Positions 16,678 to 26,137 are shown, counted from the stretch's first letter. The stretch: DNA of 64,000 nucleotides from Mycoplana dimorpha (GCF_003046475.1 NZ_PZZZ01000001.1:248001-312000); one strand, 5' to 3'. Program-made: numbers and translations. The notes: generated from the letters alone by a model not told the origin.

Positions 16678-17589
16678 ATGAGATTTCGTGGACTGGCGGT
16701 TGCCGTGCTGGCCGTCGCGGCGATTGGCGTGGCGTCTTATCTGTCGATCACCGCTGCGGCGCGGATGCCTGATCAAACATGGAACGCGGCGGGCGAGCCC
16801 GATCTCGAGAACGGCGAGCGGGTGTTTCTGGCCGGGGGGTGCTCCAGTTGCCACGCAGCGCCGGGGGCGACCGACGAAAACCGGCTGGTCCTTGCCGGCG
16901 GCGCGCCGCTGAAGAGTCCCTTCGGCACCTTCTACCCGCCCAACATCTCGCCCGATCCCACCGCCGGCATCGGCGGTTGGACGCTCGCGGAGTTCGGCGA
17001 TGCCATGCTGCGCGGCGTCGGCCGCGAGGGCCAGCACCTTTACCCCTCCTTTCCCTACGCCTCCTATGCGCGGATGACGCCGCGCGACATCAACGATCTC
17101 TACGGCTATCTGAAGACCCTGCCGGCCAGCGCTAATGTCGCCCCGACGCACGACCTGCCGTTCCCGTTCAACCAGCGCCTGCTGATTGGCGGCTGGAAGT
17201 TCCTGTACCTGAACGACAAGCCGCGCGTGCGGCTGAGCAAGCCGGACGCCAAGGTCGAGCGCGGGCAGTACCTGGTGGAGGGGCCGGGCCACTGTGGTGA
17301 ATGCCACACGCCGCGCAACGCGCTCGGCGGGCTCGAGACCGACCAGTGGCTGGCCGGCGCGCCGGATCCGGAAGGCGGCAAGGGGCGCGTGCCCAACATC
17401 ACGCCCGGCGGGAAGGGCTTCGGTGATTGGAGCGAGAACGACATCGCCTATTACCTCGAATCCGGCTTCACCCCGGATTTCGATTCGGTCGGCGGCTCGA
17501 TGGCGGCGGTGCAGAAGAACATGGCACGGCTGCCCGCCACGGATCGCGAGGCGATCGCCGCCTATCTGAAGGCGATCCCCGCCCATTGA
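16678..17589 (+). CDS. Diheme c-type cytochrome, membrane-anchored
   Basis: The 303-residue protein has an N-terminal uncleaved-looking anchor (residues 5-28) and two cytochrome c domains with haem motifs C55-S-S-C-H59 and C206-G-E-C-H210. It resembles the cytochrome subunits of periplasmic alcohol, aldehyde and gluconate dehydrogenases (R-G-x-x-x-x-G-x-H-L-Y-P-x-F-P-Y-x-x-Y). It would accept electrons from a periplasmic dehydrogenase and pass them to the quinone pool or oxidase. No dehydrogenase subunit is adjacent; the PQQ dehydrogenase at 19257 belongs to a quinone-linked family that usually does not need it. GGGGGCAGCGCA precedes the ATG. Confidence 0.87.
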   Translation: MRFRGLAVAVLAVAAIGVASYLSITAAARMPDQTWNAAGEPDLENGERVFLAGGCSSCHAAPGATDENRLVLAGGAPLKSPFGTFYPPNISPDPTAGIGGWTLAEFGDAMLRGVGREGQHLYPSFPYASYARMTPRDINDLYGYLKTLPASANVAPTHDLPFPFNQRLLIGGWKFLYLNDKPRVRLSKPDAKVERGQYLVEGPGHCGECHTPRNALGGLETDQWLAGAPDPEGGKGRVPNITPGGKGFGDWSENDIAYYLESGFTPDFDSVGGSMAAVQKNMARLPATDREAIAAYLKAIPAH

Positions 17590-17716
17590 GCCGGGTTGCC
17601 GGGGTTACACAGGCACGGCGTGTGTACCAGGAACGCGGCCGATCAGGATGGCATATGCATCTCGTAAAAGTACCCCTGTCTTGCTGAGGACATGCGTCGA
17701 CAGGTGGCCCGGCCGC

Positions 17717-18286
17717 TCAGCCGTGCTCGCGGCCGTAGAGCTTCACATAATGCTCGAGATCGGGATTGTGGAAACCCAGCGCCCGGTAGATCTCGGCGGT
17801 GAAGGTGACGGGCGCGGTGCCGGGGGCGGTGACGAGGTTGCCGTCGCGGACGGCACGCGGCTGTTCCTGGTAGAGGTCGTGGCCGTAGTATCCCGGCGTC
17901 GAGGCCAGGAATTCGGCGCCGTTGCTGGTATGGCCGCTGTGGTCGAGCACGCCGGCCCGCGCCAGCGCCAGCGTCGCGCCGCAGATGGCGCCGAGCGGCC
18001 GCCCGGCCGCCTGGAAGGCGCGGATCTGTGCGGTGAGGTCCGGCGCCGCCGCCGTTTCCCAGATGGCGCCGCCGCAAAGCACCAGCGCGTCGAAATCGCC
18101 GGGCGTGACCTCCTCCAGCGCCATTCCCGGGGTGACCGCCAAGCCGCCCATCGAGGTGACGGCGCCTGCGCCGGGTGTGGCGGTCACGACGTCGAAGCGG
18201 AAGTAGCCGCGCGCCGACGCCATCAGCAGCGCGCATTCCCAGTCCGCAAACCCTTCGGTGAGCCCGATCGCGATCCGCTTCGTCAT
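17717..18286 (-). CDS. DJ-1/PfpI family (type 1 glutamine amidotransferase-like) protein
   Basis: The 189-residue protein has the class I glutamine-amidotransferase-like fold with a nucleophile-elbow cysteine C102 in L-G-A-I-C-G-A-T-L-A-L-A-R-A-G. An acidic residue near E11 is typical of DJ-1/PfpI/YajL proteins. It is cytoplasmic; members include deglycase-, protease- and chaperone-like proteins and regulators, and I cannot choose among these. AGGAGAAGAGCACC precedes the ATG at 18286. It converges with the diheme cytochrome. Confidence 0.85.
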   Translation of the reverse strand: MTKRIAIGLTEGFADWECALLMASARGYFRFDVVTATPGAGAVTSMGGLAVTPGMALEEVTPGDFDALVLCGGAIWETAAAPDLTAQIRAFQAAGRPLGAICGATLALARAGVLDHSGHTSNGAEFLASTPGYYGHDLYQEQPRAVRDGNLVTAPGTAPVTFTAEIYRALGFHNPDLEHYVKLYGREHG

Positions 18287-18419
18287 GGTGCTCTTCTCCT
18301 CTGTAGAGCTCCGCCGGCCAGTGCGGCAGATCGGCAGCCGTGAGCCTGCTTGGTCGGCCGCGAAACGCGATTCCTGCGTCGGCCGGCGCGCCGGAGCCGG
18401 GGGCGCAGGCAGTCGGCGG

Positions 18420-18917
18420 CTATCCCAGCGCCTGGACGTAGCGCATGCCGGTGACCGGGCCGGCCTTGAAGTCCATCTGCTCGTAGAAGCGATGCGCCTG
18501 GAAATTGCCGGTGGCGGCGCTCACCGAAAGATAGCTGCATCCGGCGACGCGCGCCAGTTCACGGGCGCGGGCGATCAGGTGCCGGCCGATGCCGGTGCCG
18601 CGATGGTCCGCTCGGACGAAGATCTGGTGCAGTTCCATGCCGCGACGGCCCTCCATGGCACGGTACATCGGGACGAGGATCGCGTAGCCGATCAGCCGTC
18701 CGTCGGCTTCCGCAACCAGCGCGCTGATCCACGGCGAGGGGCCGAACAGGTCGCGGTCCAGATCGCTTGCGGTCAGCCTTGCCGAGTCGCCGTGGCATTC
18801 GGCGTGCAGCGCGATCATGTCGAGCAGTTGCTGCAGGTCGCCGGCGCGCGCGGCGCGGATGTTGAGGACCGGCGGCCGTTCGACCGGCGCTGTTTCGAGA
18901 TTGATGATGGTGTTCAT
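18420..18917 (-). CDS. GNAT family N-acetyltransferase
   Basis: The 165-residue protein carries GNAT motif A (I-F-V-R-A-D-H-R-G-T-G-I-G-R-H-L-I, about residues 102-118) and motif B (A-H-R-F-Y-E-Q-M-D-F). It transfers acetyl from acetyl-CoA to an unknown amine. AAGGAGCCCCGCA precedes the ATG at 18917, which I prefer. The frame stays open upstream to an ATG at 18992, whose extra residues include K-P-P-P-G-G encoded by a terminator-like hairpin, so that upstream part is more likely a leader or terminator than coding sequence. Confidence 0.82.
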   Translation of the reverse strand: MNTIINLETAPVERPPVLNIRAARAGDLQQLLDMIALHAECHGDSARLTASDLDRDLFGPSPWISALVAEADGRLIGYAILVPMYRAMEGRRGMELHQIFVRADHRGTGIGRHLIARARELARVAGCSYLSVSAATGNFQAHRFYEQMDFKAGPVTGMRYVQALG

Positions 18918-18959
18918 TGCGGGGCTCCTTCGGTCTTGCGCCACCAGGAGCCTGAAAAC

Positions 18960-18983
18960 AACAAAGCCGCCCGGTGGCGGCTT
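18960..18983 (-). terminator. Hairpin between PQQ dehydrogenase and GNAT genes
   Basis: On the minus strand GCCGCC and GGCGGC flanked by ACAA/TTTGT form an approximately 10-bp stem with an ACCG loop, followed by TTGTTTT. It can end transcription from the PQQ dehydrogenase gene, whose stop is about 270 nt away, or act as an attenuator upstream of the GNAT gene. It lies in the 18918-19256 gap, which otherwise holds nothing I recognise. Confidence 0.6.
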
Positions 18984-19256
18984 GTTGGTCATGATGATCG
19001 AACAGCCGCTCCTATCGGAACAGCCAAAAGTACGTCGCGGCGATGGGTGCGTGCGTGATCATGGCGGCGATATTCTCCGAATCCTCGCCGATGTCAACGC
19101 GAAAATGCGGTGCGGCGCGCTGAATTCCACCGGTCCCCAGAAGCGGCGGCAAAGGCGGATCGCCGCGTCCGCCGCCGGGTAACCGGCGGTTGCCGAGCGA
19201 GGCCGCAGCGCCGGCCTTCCGTTTCCGCCGGCCGCCCTTGCTATTGGGCACCACCG

Positions 19257-21593
19257 TCACGGCAGCGTATAGGCGATCACATAGTCGCCCGGCTTGGTGC
19301 CGATCGAACCGTGGCCGCCGGCGACGATCAGCACATACTGCTTGTCGCCCGCCGTGTAGGTCATCGGCGTCGACTGGCCGCCGGCCGGCAGCCGTGCCTC
19401 CCAGAGCTGGCGGCCGGTGGTCAGGTCGTAGGCGCGGAAGTAGTCGTCGACCGCTGCCGCGAGGAAGGCGACGCCGCCCTTGGTGATGATCGGCCCGCCG
19501 ATGCCCGGCACGCCCACCTTGAGGGGCAGCGGGATCGGTGAGAGGTCCCGGACGGTGCCGTTCTTGTGGCGGTAGGCGATCTCGCCGGTGCGCAGGTCGG
19601 CGCCGGCGACATAGCCCCAGGGCGGCGCCTGGCAGGGGATCTTCAACGGCCCGAGGAAGGGCCCCATGTAGACGCCGTAGGGCGCGCCCTCGTTGCGGTT
19701 CAGCCCCTGTTCGGAGCCCTTCTCGCTCTGGCCTTTCGGCGGGATCTGGTCGCGCGGCACGAGCTTCGAAGTGAAGGCAAGATAGGTCGGCATGCCGAAC
19801 ATCACCTGCCGCTCCGGATCGACGGCGATCGAACCCCAATTGAAGACGCCGAAATTGCCGGGATAGACGAGCGTGCCCTGCAGCGACGGCGGCGTGTAGC
19901 GCCCCTCGTATTTCAGCCGGTGGAAGTCGATGCGGCAGGCGAGCTGGTCGAACATCGACACGCCCCACATGTCCTTTTCCGTCAGCGGCTCGGGCATGAA
20001 GGTCAATTTGGAGACCGGCTGCGTCGGCGCGGTGAAGTCTTCCGGGATCGCGCCGGTCGGCGCCGGCACCTCCTTGATCGGGATCAGCGGCTCGCCGGTG
20101 CGCCGGTCGAGCACGTAGATGTCGCCCTGCTTGGTCGCCCCGACCAGCGCGGGAACCACCGTACCGTCCTCCCTGGTGATGTCGAGCAGGGCCGGCTGGG
20201 CGGGAACGTCCATGTCCCACAGGTCGTGGTGCACCGTCTGGCGCACCCAGCGCACCTGCCCGGTCGCAATGTCGAGGGCGACGATCGACGACGAATATTT
20301 CTCGACATGCTCGCTGCGGCCCATGCCGAGCTGGTCCGGCACCTGGTTGCCGAGCGGCACGTAGATCAGCCCCAGGCCTTCGTCGTAGCTCGACACCGAC
20401 CAGCTGTTCGGCGAGTTCGTCGTGTAGGTCTGGTCCGGCGGCAGCGGCGTCGTGACGTCCGGATTGCCGCTGTCCCAGTTCCAGATCAGCGCCCCGGAAT
20501 TGATGTCGAAGGCGCGGATGACGCCCGACTGCTCGTGGATCGAATAGTTGTCGTTGACGGCGCCGCCGATGATGATCTTTCCGGCGACAGCAACCGGCGG
20601 CGAGGTCGAGTAGTAGTAGCCGGCCGGATTGTATTTCATGCCCTGCTCGAGACGCAGGGTGCCGTGGTCGGCAAACGAGGTGCAGACCTCGCCGTTGGTG
20701 GCATCGAGGGCGATCAGGCGCGCATCCGAGGTCGGCAGGTAGACGCGCTCGGCGCAAGGCGTTCCGGCCGCGGCGGCAGGCTCCTTCCAGTAGGTGACGC
20801 CGCGGCAGGTCTGGTGCTGGCGGTCGGGGTTCATGCCGGAATTGCTGTCGTACTTCCACTTTTCCTTGCCGGTGGCCGCGTCCAGCGCGATCGCCCAGTT
20901 GTGGGGCGTGCAGAGATAGAGGGTGTCGCCGACCTTCAGCGGCGTCACCTGGTAGGTCGTCTCGCCGACGTCGTCCGGCCGTTTCACGTCGCCGGTCTGG
21001 TACTGCCAGGCGACCTTGAGCGTGCCGACATTGTCGGTGGTGATCTGCTCGAGCGGCGAGTAGCGCTGGCCGAAGGCGGTGCGACCGTACTGGTGCCAGT
21101 CGCCGGGCGGCACGTCGCCGCCAAGCGGCGGCGAGGAGATGACCGCCGCCGCCGTCAGGTCGCCACTCTCATTGTGCAGGTCCCGGGTCATCGCATAGGC
21201 GGCTACGCCGACGGAGATCAGCACCGCCACGGCCAGCGGCAGCAGCGTTGCCGCGTAGACTTCGCCGGTCGGGCTGGTGAAACCGAGCGGGCGGCGGATC
21301 GCCGGCAGCATCAGCCACAGGCCGAGCAGGACGATGATGCCGCCGCGCGGCCCGAGCTGCCACCAGTCGAAGCCGACCTCCCAGATCGCCCAGGCGAGGG
21401 TGGCGAGGATGAGGATCGCATAGATCCAGATCGCGGCGGGCCGTTTGAGATACAACAGGATGCCGGTCGCCAGAAACGCAAGGCCGGCGATCAGATAGTA
21501 GGGACTGCCGCCGAGTGCGATCAGCCATCCGCCGCCGGCGATCAGGGCAAGGCCGATCAGGTCGAAGACGATGGCGGTGAGGACAAGCAGCAT
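19257..21593 (-). CDS. gcd: Membrane-bound PQQ-dependent dehydrogenase (glucose/quinate/shikimate family)
   Basis: The 778-residue protein has five hydrophobic helices in the first 150 residues and a large periplasmic eight-bladed PQQ beta-propeller. The propeller carries repeated tryptophan-docking motifs (for example I-Y-V-P-L-G-N-Q, A-L-D-A-x-T-G-K/E-x-x-W). It oxidises an aldose or cyclitol in the periplasm and reduces ubiquinone in the membrane. The symbol is by family; quinate/shikimate dehydrogenase is the main alternative. GGGAGATCGCATCC precedes the ATG at 21593; a longer frame from 21644 lacks support. No pqq biosynthesis genes are in view. It is divergent from the arylsulfatase gene. 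Confidence 0.9.
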   Translation of the reverse strand: MLLVLTAIVFDLIGLALIAGGGWLIALGGSPYYLIAGLAFLATGILLYLKRPAAIWIYAILILATLAWAIWEVGFDWWQLGPRGGIIVLLGLWLMLPAIRRPLGFTSPTGEVYAATLLPLAVAVLISVGVAAYAMTRDLHNESGDLTAAAVISSPPLGGDVPPGDWHQYGRTAFGQRYSPLEQITTDNVGTLKVAWQYQTGDVKRPDDVGETTYQVTPLKVGDTLYLCTPHNWAIALDAATGKEKWKYDSNSGMNPDRQHQTCRGVTYWKEPAAAAGTPCAERVYLPTSDARLIALDATNGEVCTSFADHGTLRLEQGMKYNPAGYYYSTSPPVAVAGKIIIGGAVNDNYSIHEQSGVIRAFDINSGALIWNWDSGNPDVTTPLPPDQTYTTNSPNSWSVSSYDEGLGLIYVPLGNQVPDQLGMGRSEHVEKYSSSIVALDIATGQVRWVRQTVHHDLWDMDVPAQPALLDITREDGTVVPALVGATKQGDIYVLDRRTGEPLIPIKEVPAPTGAIPEDFTAPTQPVSKLTFMPEPLTEKDMWGVSMFDQLACRIDFHRLKYEGRYTPPSLQGTLVYPGNFGVFNWGSIAVDPERQVMFGMPTYLAFTSKLVPRDQIPPKGQSEKGSEQGLNRNEGAPYGVYMGPFLGPLKIPCQAPPWGYVAGADLRTGEIAYRHKNGTVRDLSPIPLPLKVGVPGIGGPIITKGGVAFLAAAVDDYFRAYDLTTGRQLWEARLPAGGQSTPMTYTAGDKQYVLIVAGGHGSIGTKPGDYVIAYTLP

Positions 21594-21856
21594 GGATGCG
21601 ATCTCCCGGAAGGAACCGTTGGATGCGGCGGCGAGCGCCAGCATGCGTGGGTTGAAGCTCGTATCCAGGAAAAGCTAGCCCAGCCTCGGCCGGAATCAAT
21701 GCCGTCGCTGCAATTGTTGCGCGAGGCTTCGGGGATGCCGGTGCGTTTTACCTCGAGGTGCGGATTCGCGCCGCGGCGCAGGTCCGGCTCCGCCGTGGTC
21801 GATTTCCCGCGATCAGGTGCCCATGAGTGAGGGTTCACAACCCGATCCCTAAATAT

Positions 21857-21866
21857 TAGCATGCTA
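21857..21866. promoter_or_regulatory. TAGCATGCTA palindrome upstream of arylsulfatase
   Basis: A perfect 10-bp palindrome sits in an AT-rich patch (CTAAATAT...ATGAAATA) inside the 344-nt region between the divergent PQQ dehydrogenase and arylsulfatase genes, 71 nt before the latter's start. It is a candidate operator or part of a promoter; nothing else is recognisable in that region. Confidence 0.35.
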
Positions 21867-21937
21867 TGAAATACGTCGGCACCACATCATTGCTGTCGAG
21901 GCGTCGTCGAGACGTCTTCCGCGGGGGGAGATCAACC

Positions 21938-24490
21938 ATGCGCTACAGACTGCTCGGACACGTCGCATGTGCATTTGGACTGGCCAGCCTGGTTTCTTTG
22001 GCTTCCCCCGCAAGGGCGGCCGAAATCCGGACAACCGGCACGCCAGGCGCACCGGACGCGACGACGACGATCGACGGCAGGCAACTGCCGGCCCCCGATC
22101 CCCAATTCGGCGGCGAGATCAAGGATGACGCCCTGAACTCAAAGCCATGGTGGGCACCGCGGATCGTGCCGCCGAAGGGCGCTCCGAATATTCTTCTTAT
22201 TATCACTGACGATGCCGGGTTCGGCGTGCCCAGCACCTTTGGCGGCGTCATTCCGACGCCAACGATGGATCGCATCGCCAATGACGGGCTTCGTTACAAC
22301 AACATCCATTCCACGGCCCTGTGTTCGCCATCGCGGGCAGCTCTCATCACCGGGCGGAATCATCACTCGGTCGGCTTCGGGGTGATTTCCGAGCAATCGA
22401 CCGGATTCCCCGGCTACAACAGCATCATCTCGAAGGACAAGGCGACGATCGGCCGGATCCTGCGCGACAATGGCTATGCGACCGCGTGGTTTGGCAAGGA
22501 TCACAACACGCCGGCCTTTGCAGCAAGCTCGGTCGGGCCGTTTGACCAGTGGCCGATCGGCATGGGCTTCGAATACTTCTACGGGTTCGTCGGCGGTGAC
22601 GCCAACCAGTGGCAGCCCAACCTGTTCCGCAACACCACGCAGATCTATCCGTTCGAGGGAAAGCCAGGCTGGAACCTGGTCACCGGCATGGCCGATGACG
22701 CCATCGACTATCTGAACCGCCTGAACCAGACGTTGCCAGACAAGCCGTTCTTCGTGAAATACGCGCCGGGAGCGACCCACGCGCCGCACCATCCGACCAA
22801 GGAATGGGTCGACAAGATCAGCGCGATGCACCTGTTCGACGACGGCTGGAACAAGCTGCGCGAAAAAATCTTCGAGAACCAGAAGAGGCTCGGGGTCATT
22901 CCCGAAAACACCCAGCTGGAGCCCTGGCCCACCGAAATCCTGCCGAACTGGGACGAAGTGCCCCCGCAGGACAGGAAGCTCTTCATACGGCAGGCCGACG
23001 TCGTCGCTGCCTATGCCGCCTATAACGACCATGAGATCGGCCGTGTCGTGCAGGCGATCGAGGACATGGGCAAGCTCGATAACACCCTGATCATCTATAT
23101 CAACGGCGATAACGGCACGAGTGCCGAGGGCGGCCCGCTTGGCACGCCCAACGAAGTGGCGTTCTTCAACGGCATCAACAAGATGCCGACCGACGTGCAG
23201 ATGAAGTGGTATGACGTCTGGGGCACGGAGCAGACCTACAACCACATGTCTGCCGGCTGGTCCTGGGCCTTTGACACGCCGTTCACCTGGTTCAAGCAGA
23301 ACGCTTCGCGGCTCGGCGGCATCGGCCAGAACATGGCAGTGTCCTGGCCGGCCCGCATCACCGACAAGGGCGGGCTGCGCCAGCAGTTCATGCACTTCAT
23401 CGACGTCGTGCCGACCATCCTCGAAGTGACACGGATTCCGGCACCGGACATGGTCGACGGGATCAAGCAGGCACCGATCGAGGGCACAAGCTTCGCCTAC
23501 ACGTTCGACAAGGAGAACGCCAAGGCACCGTCGCAGCACAAGGTCCAGTATTTCGAGATGATGGGCCAGTGGGCCCTGTACGACGACGGATGGCTGCTCA
23601 GCACGAAGGTGAACCGCGCGCCGTGGGAGGCCTTCGGTGCGGCCAACCCCGACCCGCTGAACAACCAGGTGCTGGAGCTCTACGACCTCAACACCGATTT
23701 CAGCCAGTCGCAGAACGTCGCCGACAAGCACCCTGACAAGGTCGCGCAGTTGAAGGAGGCGTTCATCGCTGAAGCCAGGAAATACCAGGTCTTCCCGATG
23801 GATGCGTCGGTGGCCGCGCGCATCGTGGCACCGCGCCCGAACATAACGGCCGGCCGAACCGAGTTCACCTACACGATGCCGATGGTCGGCCTGCCGCAGG
23901 GAGATTCCCCCTCCATCCTCAACAGCTCGTACACGATCACCGCTGACATCGATGTTCCCGAAGGCGGCGGGGAGGGGATGATCCTCACCTCGGGCGGGCG
24001 CTTTGGCGGCTACGGCTTCTATCTGCTGAAGGGCAAGCCGGTGTTTCTCTGGAACCTCGTCGATCTGAAACGGGTGAAATGGGAGGGGGCCGACGCGCTC
24101 GCGCCCGGCCGGCACACCATCGAATTCGACTTCAAGTATGACGGGCTGGGCGTCGGAACACTGGCGTTCAACAACATGAGCGGGCTTGGGAGGCCGGGGA
24201 CCGGCACCCTGAAAGTGGACGGAAACACCGTTGCGACGCAAGAGATGCAGCGCACGCTGCCGATGATCCTGCAGTGGGACGAGAGCTTCGACATCGGTTC
24301 CGATACGCTGACGGGCGTCAATGACGCGGACTATCAGCCTCCGTTTGCTCTGACCGCCAAGCTCATCAAGCTGACGCTGAAGGTGGACCGGCCGACGCTT
24401 TCACAGGAGGACGTCAAGAACCTCCAGAATTCTGAAGCCGTCGCAGTCGACGGCAATCCGATCCACCACATGCAGCCCGGGCCGCAATAG
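21938..24490 (+). CDS. Periplasmic arylsulfatase (type I sulfatase)
   Basis: The 850-residue protein has a signal peptide (cleavage near A-R-A-A, residue 28) and an alkaline-phosphatase-fold sulfatase domain. Metal-site D-D is at residues 91-92, and C129-S-P-S-R-A-A-L-I-T-G-R is the formylglycine-forming core. N-G-D-N-G-T-S near 390 completes the site. A C-terminal beta-sandwich-like extension of about 200 residues makes it longer than typical 550-residue arylsulfatases but usual for this large bacterial subgroup. It releases sulphate from sulphate esters. Cys129 must be converted to formylglycine; for an exported cysteine-type sulfatase this requires an FGE- or anSME-type enzyme, neither of which is nearby. 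GGGGGGAGATCAACC precedes the ATG. Confidence 0.92.
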   Translation: MRYRLLGHVACAFGLASLVSLASPARAAEIRTTGTPGAPDATTTIDGRQLPAPDPQFGGEIKDDALNSKPWWAPRIVPPKGAPNILLIITDDAGFGVPSTFGGVIPTPTMDRIANDGLRYNNIHSTALCSPSRAALITGRNHHSVGFGVISEQSTGFPGYNSIISKDKATIGRILRDNGYATAWFGKDHNTPAFAASSVGPFDQWPIGMGFEYFYGFVGGDANQWQPNLFRNTTQIYPFEGKPGWNLVTGMADDAIDYLNRLNQTLPDKPFFVKYAPGATHAPHHPTKEWVDKISAMHLFDDGWNKLREKIFENQKRLGVIPENTQLEPWPTEILPNWDEVPPQDRKLFIRQADVVAAYAAYNDHEIGRVVQAIEDMGKLDNTLIIYINGDNGTSAEGGPLGTPNEVAFFNGINKMPTDVQMKWYDVWGTEQTYNHMSAGWSWAFDTPFTWFKQNASRLGGIGQNMAVSWPARITDKGGLRQQFMHFIDVVPTILEVTRIPAPDMVDGIKQAPIEGTSFAYTFDKENAKAPSQHKVQYFEMMGQWALYDDGWLLSTKVNRAPWEAFGAANPDPLNNQVLELYDLNTDFSQSQNVADKHPDKVAQLKEAFIAEARKYQVFPMDASVAARIVAPRPNITAGRTEFTYTMPMVGLPQGDSPSILNSSYTITADIDVPEGGGEGMILTSGGRFGGYGFYLLKGKPVFLWNLVDLKRVKWEGADALAPGRHTIEFDFKYDGLGVGTLAFNNMSGLGRPGTGTLKVDGNTVATQEMQRTLPMILQWDESFDIGSDTLTGVNDADYQPPFALTAKLIKLTLKVDRPTLSQEDVKNLQNSEAVAVDGNPIHHMQPGPQ

Positions 24491-24524
24491 CCCAGCCCTT
24501 GAGTGGGAATACGGCGAGAGGCTT

Positions 24525-24554
24525 GTGAGGCCGCTCCCTTTGGAGCGGCCTCAC
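24525..24554. terminator. Bidirectional hairpin between arylsulfatase and selO
   Basis: A perfect 13-bp stem (GTGAGGCCGCTCC / GGAGCGGCCTCAC) with a 4-nt loop lies between the two convergent genes. T-runs are lacking on both sides, but its length and position argue for a shared terminator. Confidence 0.65.
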
Positions 24555-24622
24555 GCATGACAACTCCGATTGGCGGCCGCTTTTGGCGGCACAAGGCGGT
24601 CTGGCGTGTCGCCGGCGGCCTC

Positions 24623-26137
24623 TCACGTGCCGCAGAAGGTTTGCAGGACTTCCTCGCCGGGCTTTGGCGGCTCGGCATAGGCGGCGAACGCCGGCTGGTC
24701 CTCATAGGGACTTGCCAGCACGTCGTTCAGGGCCTCGAACAGTGACAGGTCGCCGTCCGTGGTCGCGGCCGTCAGGGCTTCCTCGACCTTGTGGTTGCGG
24801 GGGATGAAGGCCGGGTTGACGGCGCGCATCGCTTCGGCACGGGCGTCGGCCGGACGGTCGTCGCGCGACACCCGCTGCCGCCAGCGGGAAAGCCAGGGTG
24901 CGGCGGCCTGCGGGTCGGCGAGCAGGGCGGCGAAGGCTGGAGCGGCGCCGTCATCGGCGGCGGCATCCGAAAGCCTGCGGAAGGAAAGCGTGAAATCCGC
25001 CTTCTGCGCGTGCATCAGGGCCAGGAAGGCGCGGATCAGGTCGGTGTCCTCGTCCTCCTCGTTTTCGCCAAGCCCGAGCTTGGCGCGGATCACCGCCTTC
25101 CATTGTTCCTGGAAGCGCTCCATGAAGCGTGTCACCGCATCGTTCGCCAGGTCCACCGCCTCGCCGGGCGTCTCGTGGATCAGCGGCAGCAGCGTCTCGG
25201 CGAGGCGGGCGATGTTCCACTGTCCGATCATCGGCTGGTTGCCGTAGGCATAGCGTCCGGTCTGGTCGATCGAGGAGAACACCGTGCGCGGGTCGTAGGT
25301 ATCCATGAAGGCGCAGGGGCCGAAGTCGATCGTCTCGCCGGAGACCGCCATGTTGTCGGTGTTCATCACGCCGTGGATGAAGCCGACGCCAAGCCAGCGG
25401 GCGATCAGCGCCGCCTGCCGGGCGGCCACCGCGTCGACGAGCTTCAGGTAGCGGCCCTCCGCCTCAGCAAGCTCCGGATAGTGCCGGCCGATGACGTAAT
25501 CGGCGAGAATGCGGATGCTCTCGGTATCGCCGCGGGCGGCAAAATACTGGAAGGTGCCGACGCGGATGTGGCTGGCCGCGACTCGGGTGAAGATCGCGCC
25601 GGGCAGGATCGTCTCGCGATAGACCGGCTGGCCGGTGGTTACCGCGGCGAGCGCCCGGGTGGTCGGAATGCCGAGCGCGTGCATCGCCTCGCTGACGATG
25701 TACTCGCGCAGCACCGGCCCGAGCGCAGCGCGGCCGTCGCCGCGCCGCGACCACGGGGTCTGGCCGGAGCCCTTGAGCTGGATGTCGCGGCGGGCGCCGT
25801 CCGGGCGGACCACCTCGCCGAGCAGGATCGCCCGCCCGTCGCCGAGCTGCGGCACGAACTGGCCGAACTGGTGGCCGGCATAGGCAATTGCGATCGGCTC
25901 GGAGCCGGGCAGCAGGCGATTGCCGGAAAAGATCGCAGCACCGTCGCGCTCCAGCACATCCGCATCGAGACCCATCTCCAGCGCCAGCGGCCGGTTGAAC
26001 TTGACCAGAATCGGTGCTGCGACCGGGGTCGGCTCAACGCGGGCGAAGAATTTCGCCGGCAGCCTGGCATAGCTGTTGTCGAAGGCGAGGGGAGCCTGCG
26101 CGGCATCCGGAGATAGTCGTGTTGCCGCTTCGTTCAT
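24623..26137 (-). CDS. selO: Protein adenylyltransferase SelO (YdiU/UPF0061)
   Basis: The 504-residue protein matches the pseudokinase SelO, which uses ATP to AMPylate proteins on Ser/Thr/Tyr, notably redox proteins. Characteristic motifs are A-G-H-Q-F-G-Q-F-V-P-Q-L-G-D-G-R-A (87-103), L-K-G-S-G-Q-T-P-W-S-R-R-G-D-G-R (121-136) and H-G-V-M-N-T-D-N-M-A-V-S-G-E-T-I-D-F-G-P. The last contains D261-N262 and D271, the metal and catalytic residues. The C-terminus ends F-C-G-T; this Cys takes the place of the selenocysteine of eukaryotic SelO. I start at 26137, consistent with family length; the frame from 26236 adds unrelated residues. Confidence 0.93.
   Translation of the reverse strand: MNEAATRLSPDAAQAPLAFDNSYARLPAKFFARVEPTPVAAPILVKFNRPLALEMGLDADVLERDGAAIFSGNRLLPGSEPIAIAYAGHQFGQFVPQLGDGRAILLGEVVRPDGARRDIQLKGSGQTPWSRRGDGRAALGPVLREYIVSEAMHALGIPTTRALAAVTTGQPVYRETILPGAIFTRVAASHIRVGTFQYFAARGDTESIRILADYVIGRHYPELAEAEGRYLKLVDAVAARQAALIARWLGVGFIHGVMNTDNMAVSGETIDFGPCAFMDTYDPRTVFSSIDQTGRYAYGNQPMIGQWNIARLAETLLPLIHETPGEAVDLANDAVTRFMERFQEQWKAVIRAKLGLGENEEDEDTDLIRAFLALMHAQKADFTLSFRRLSDAAADDGAAPAFAALLADPQAAAPWLSRWRQRVSRDDRPADARAEAMRAVNPAFIPRNHKVEEALTAATTDGDLSLFEALNDVLASPYEDQPAFAAYAEPPKPGEEVLQTFCGT

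Noticed and set aside
19566-21830. 754-codon plus-strand open frame antisense to the PQQ dehydrogenase gene
   Set aside because: Its product is Arg/Gly/Ala/Val/Asp-rich without domains and mirrors the codon structure of the real gene on the other strand, a usual effect of high GC.
22139-24241. 700-codon minus-strand open frame antisense to the arylsulfatase
   Set aside because: Same shadow effect; the plus-strand frame has signal peptide, sulfatase core and ribosome-binding site.
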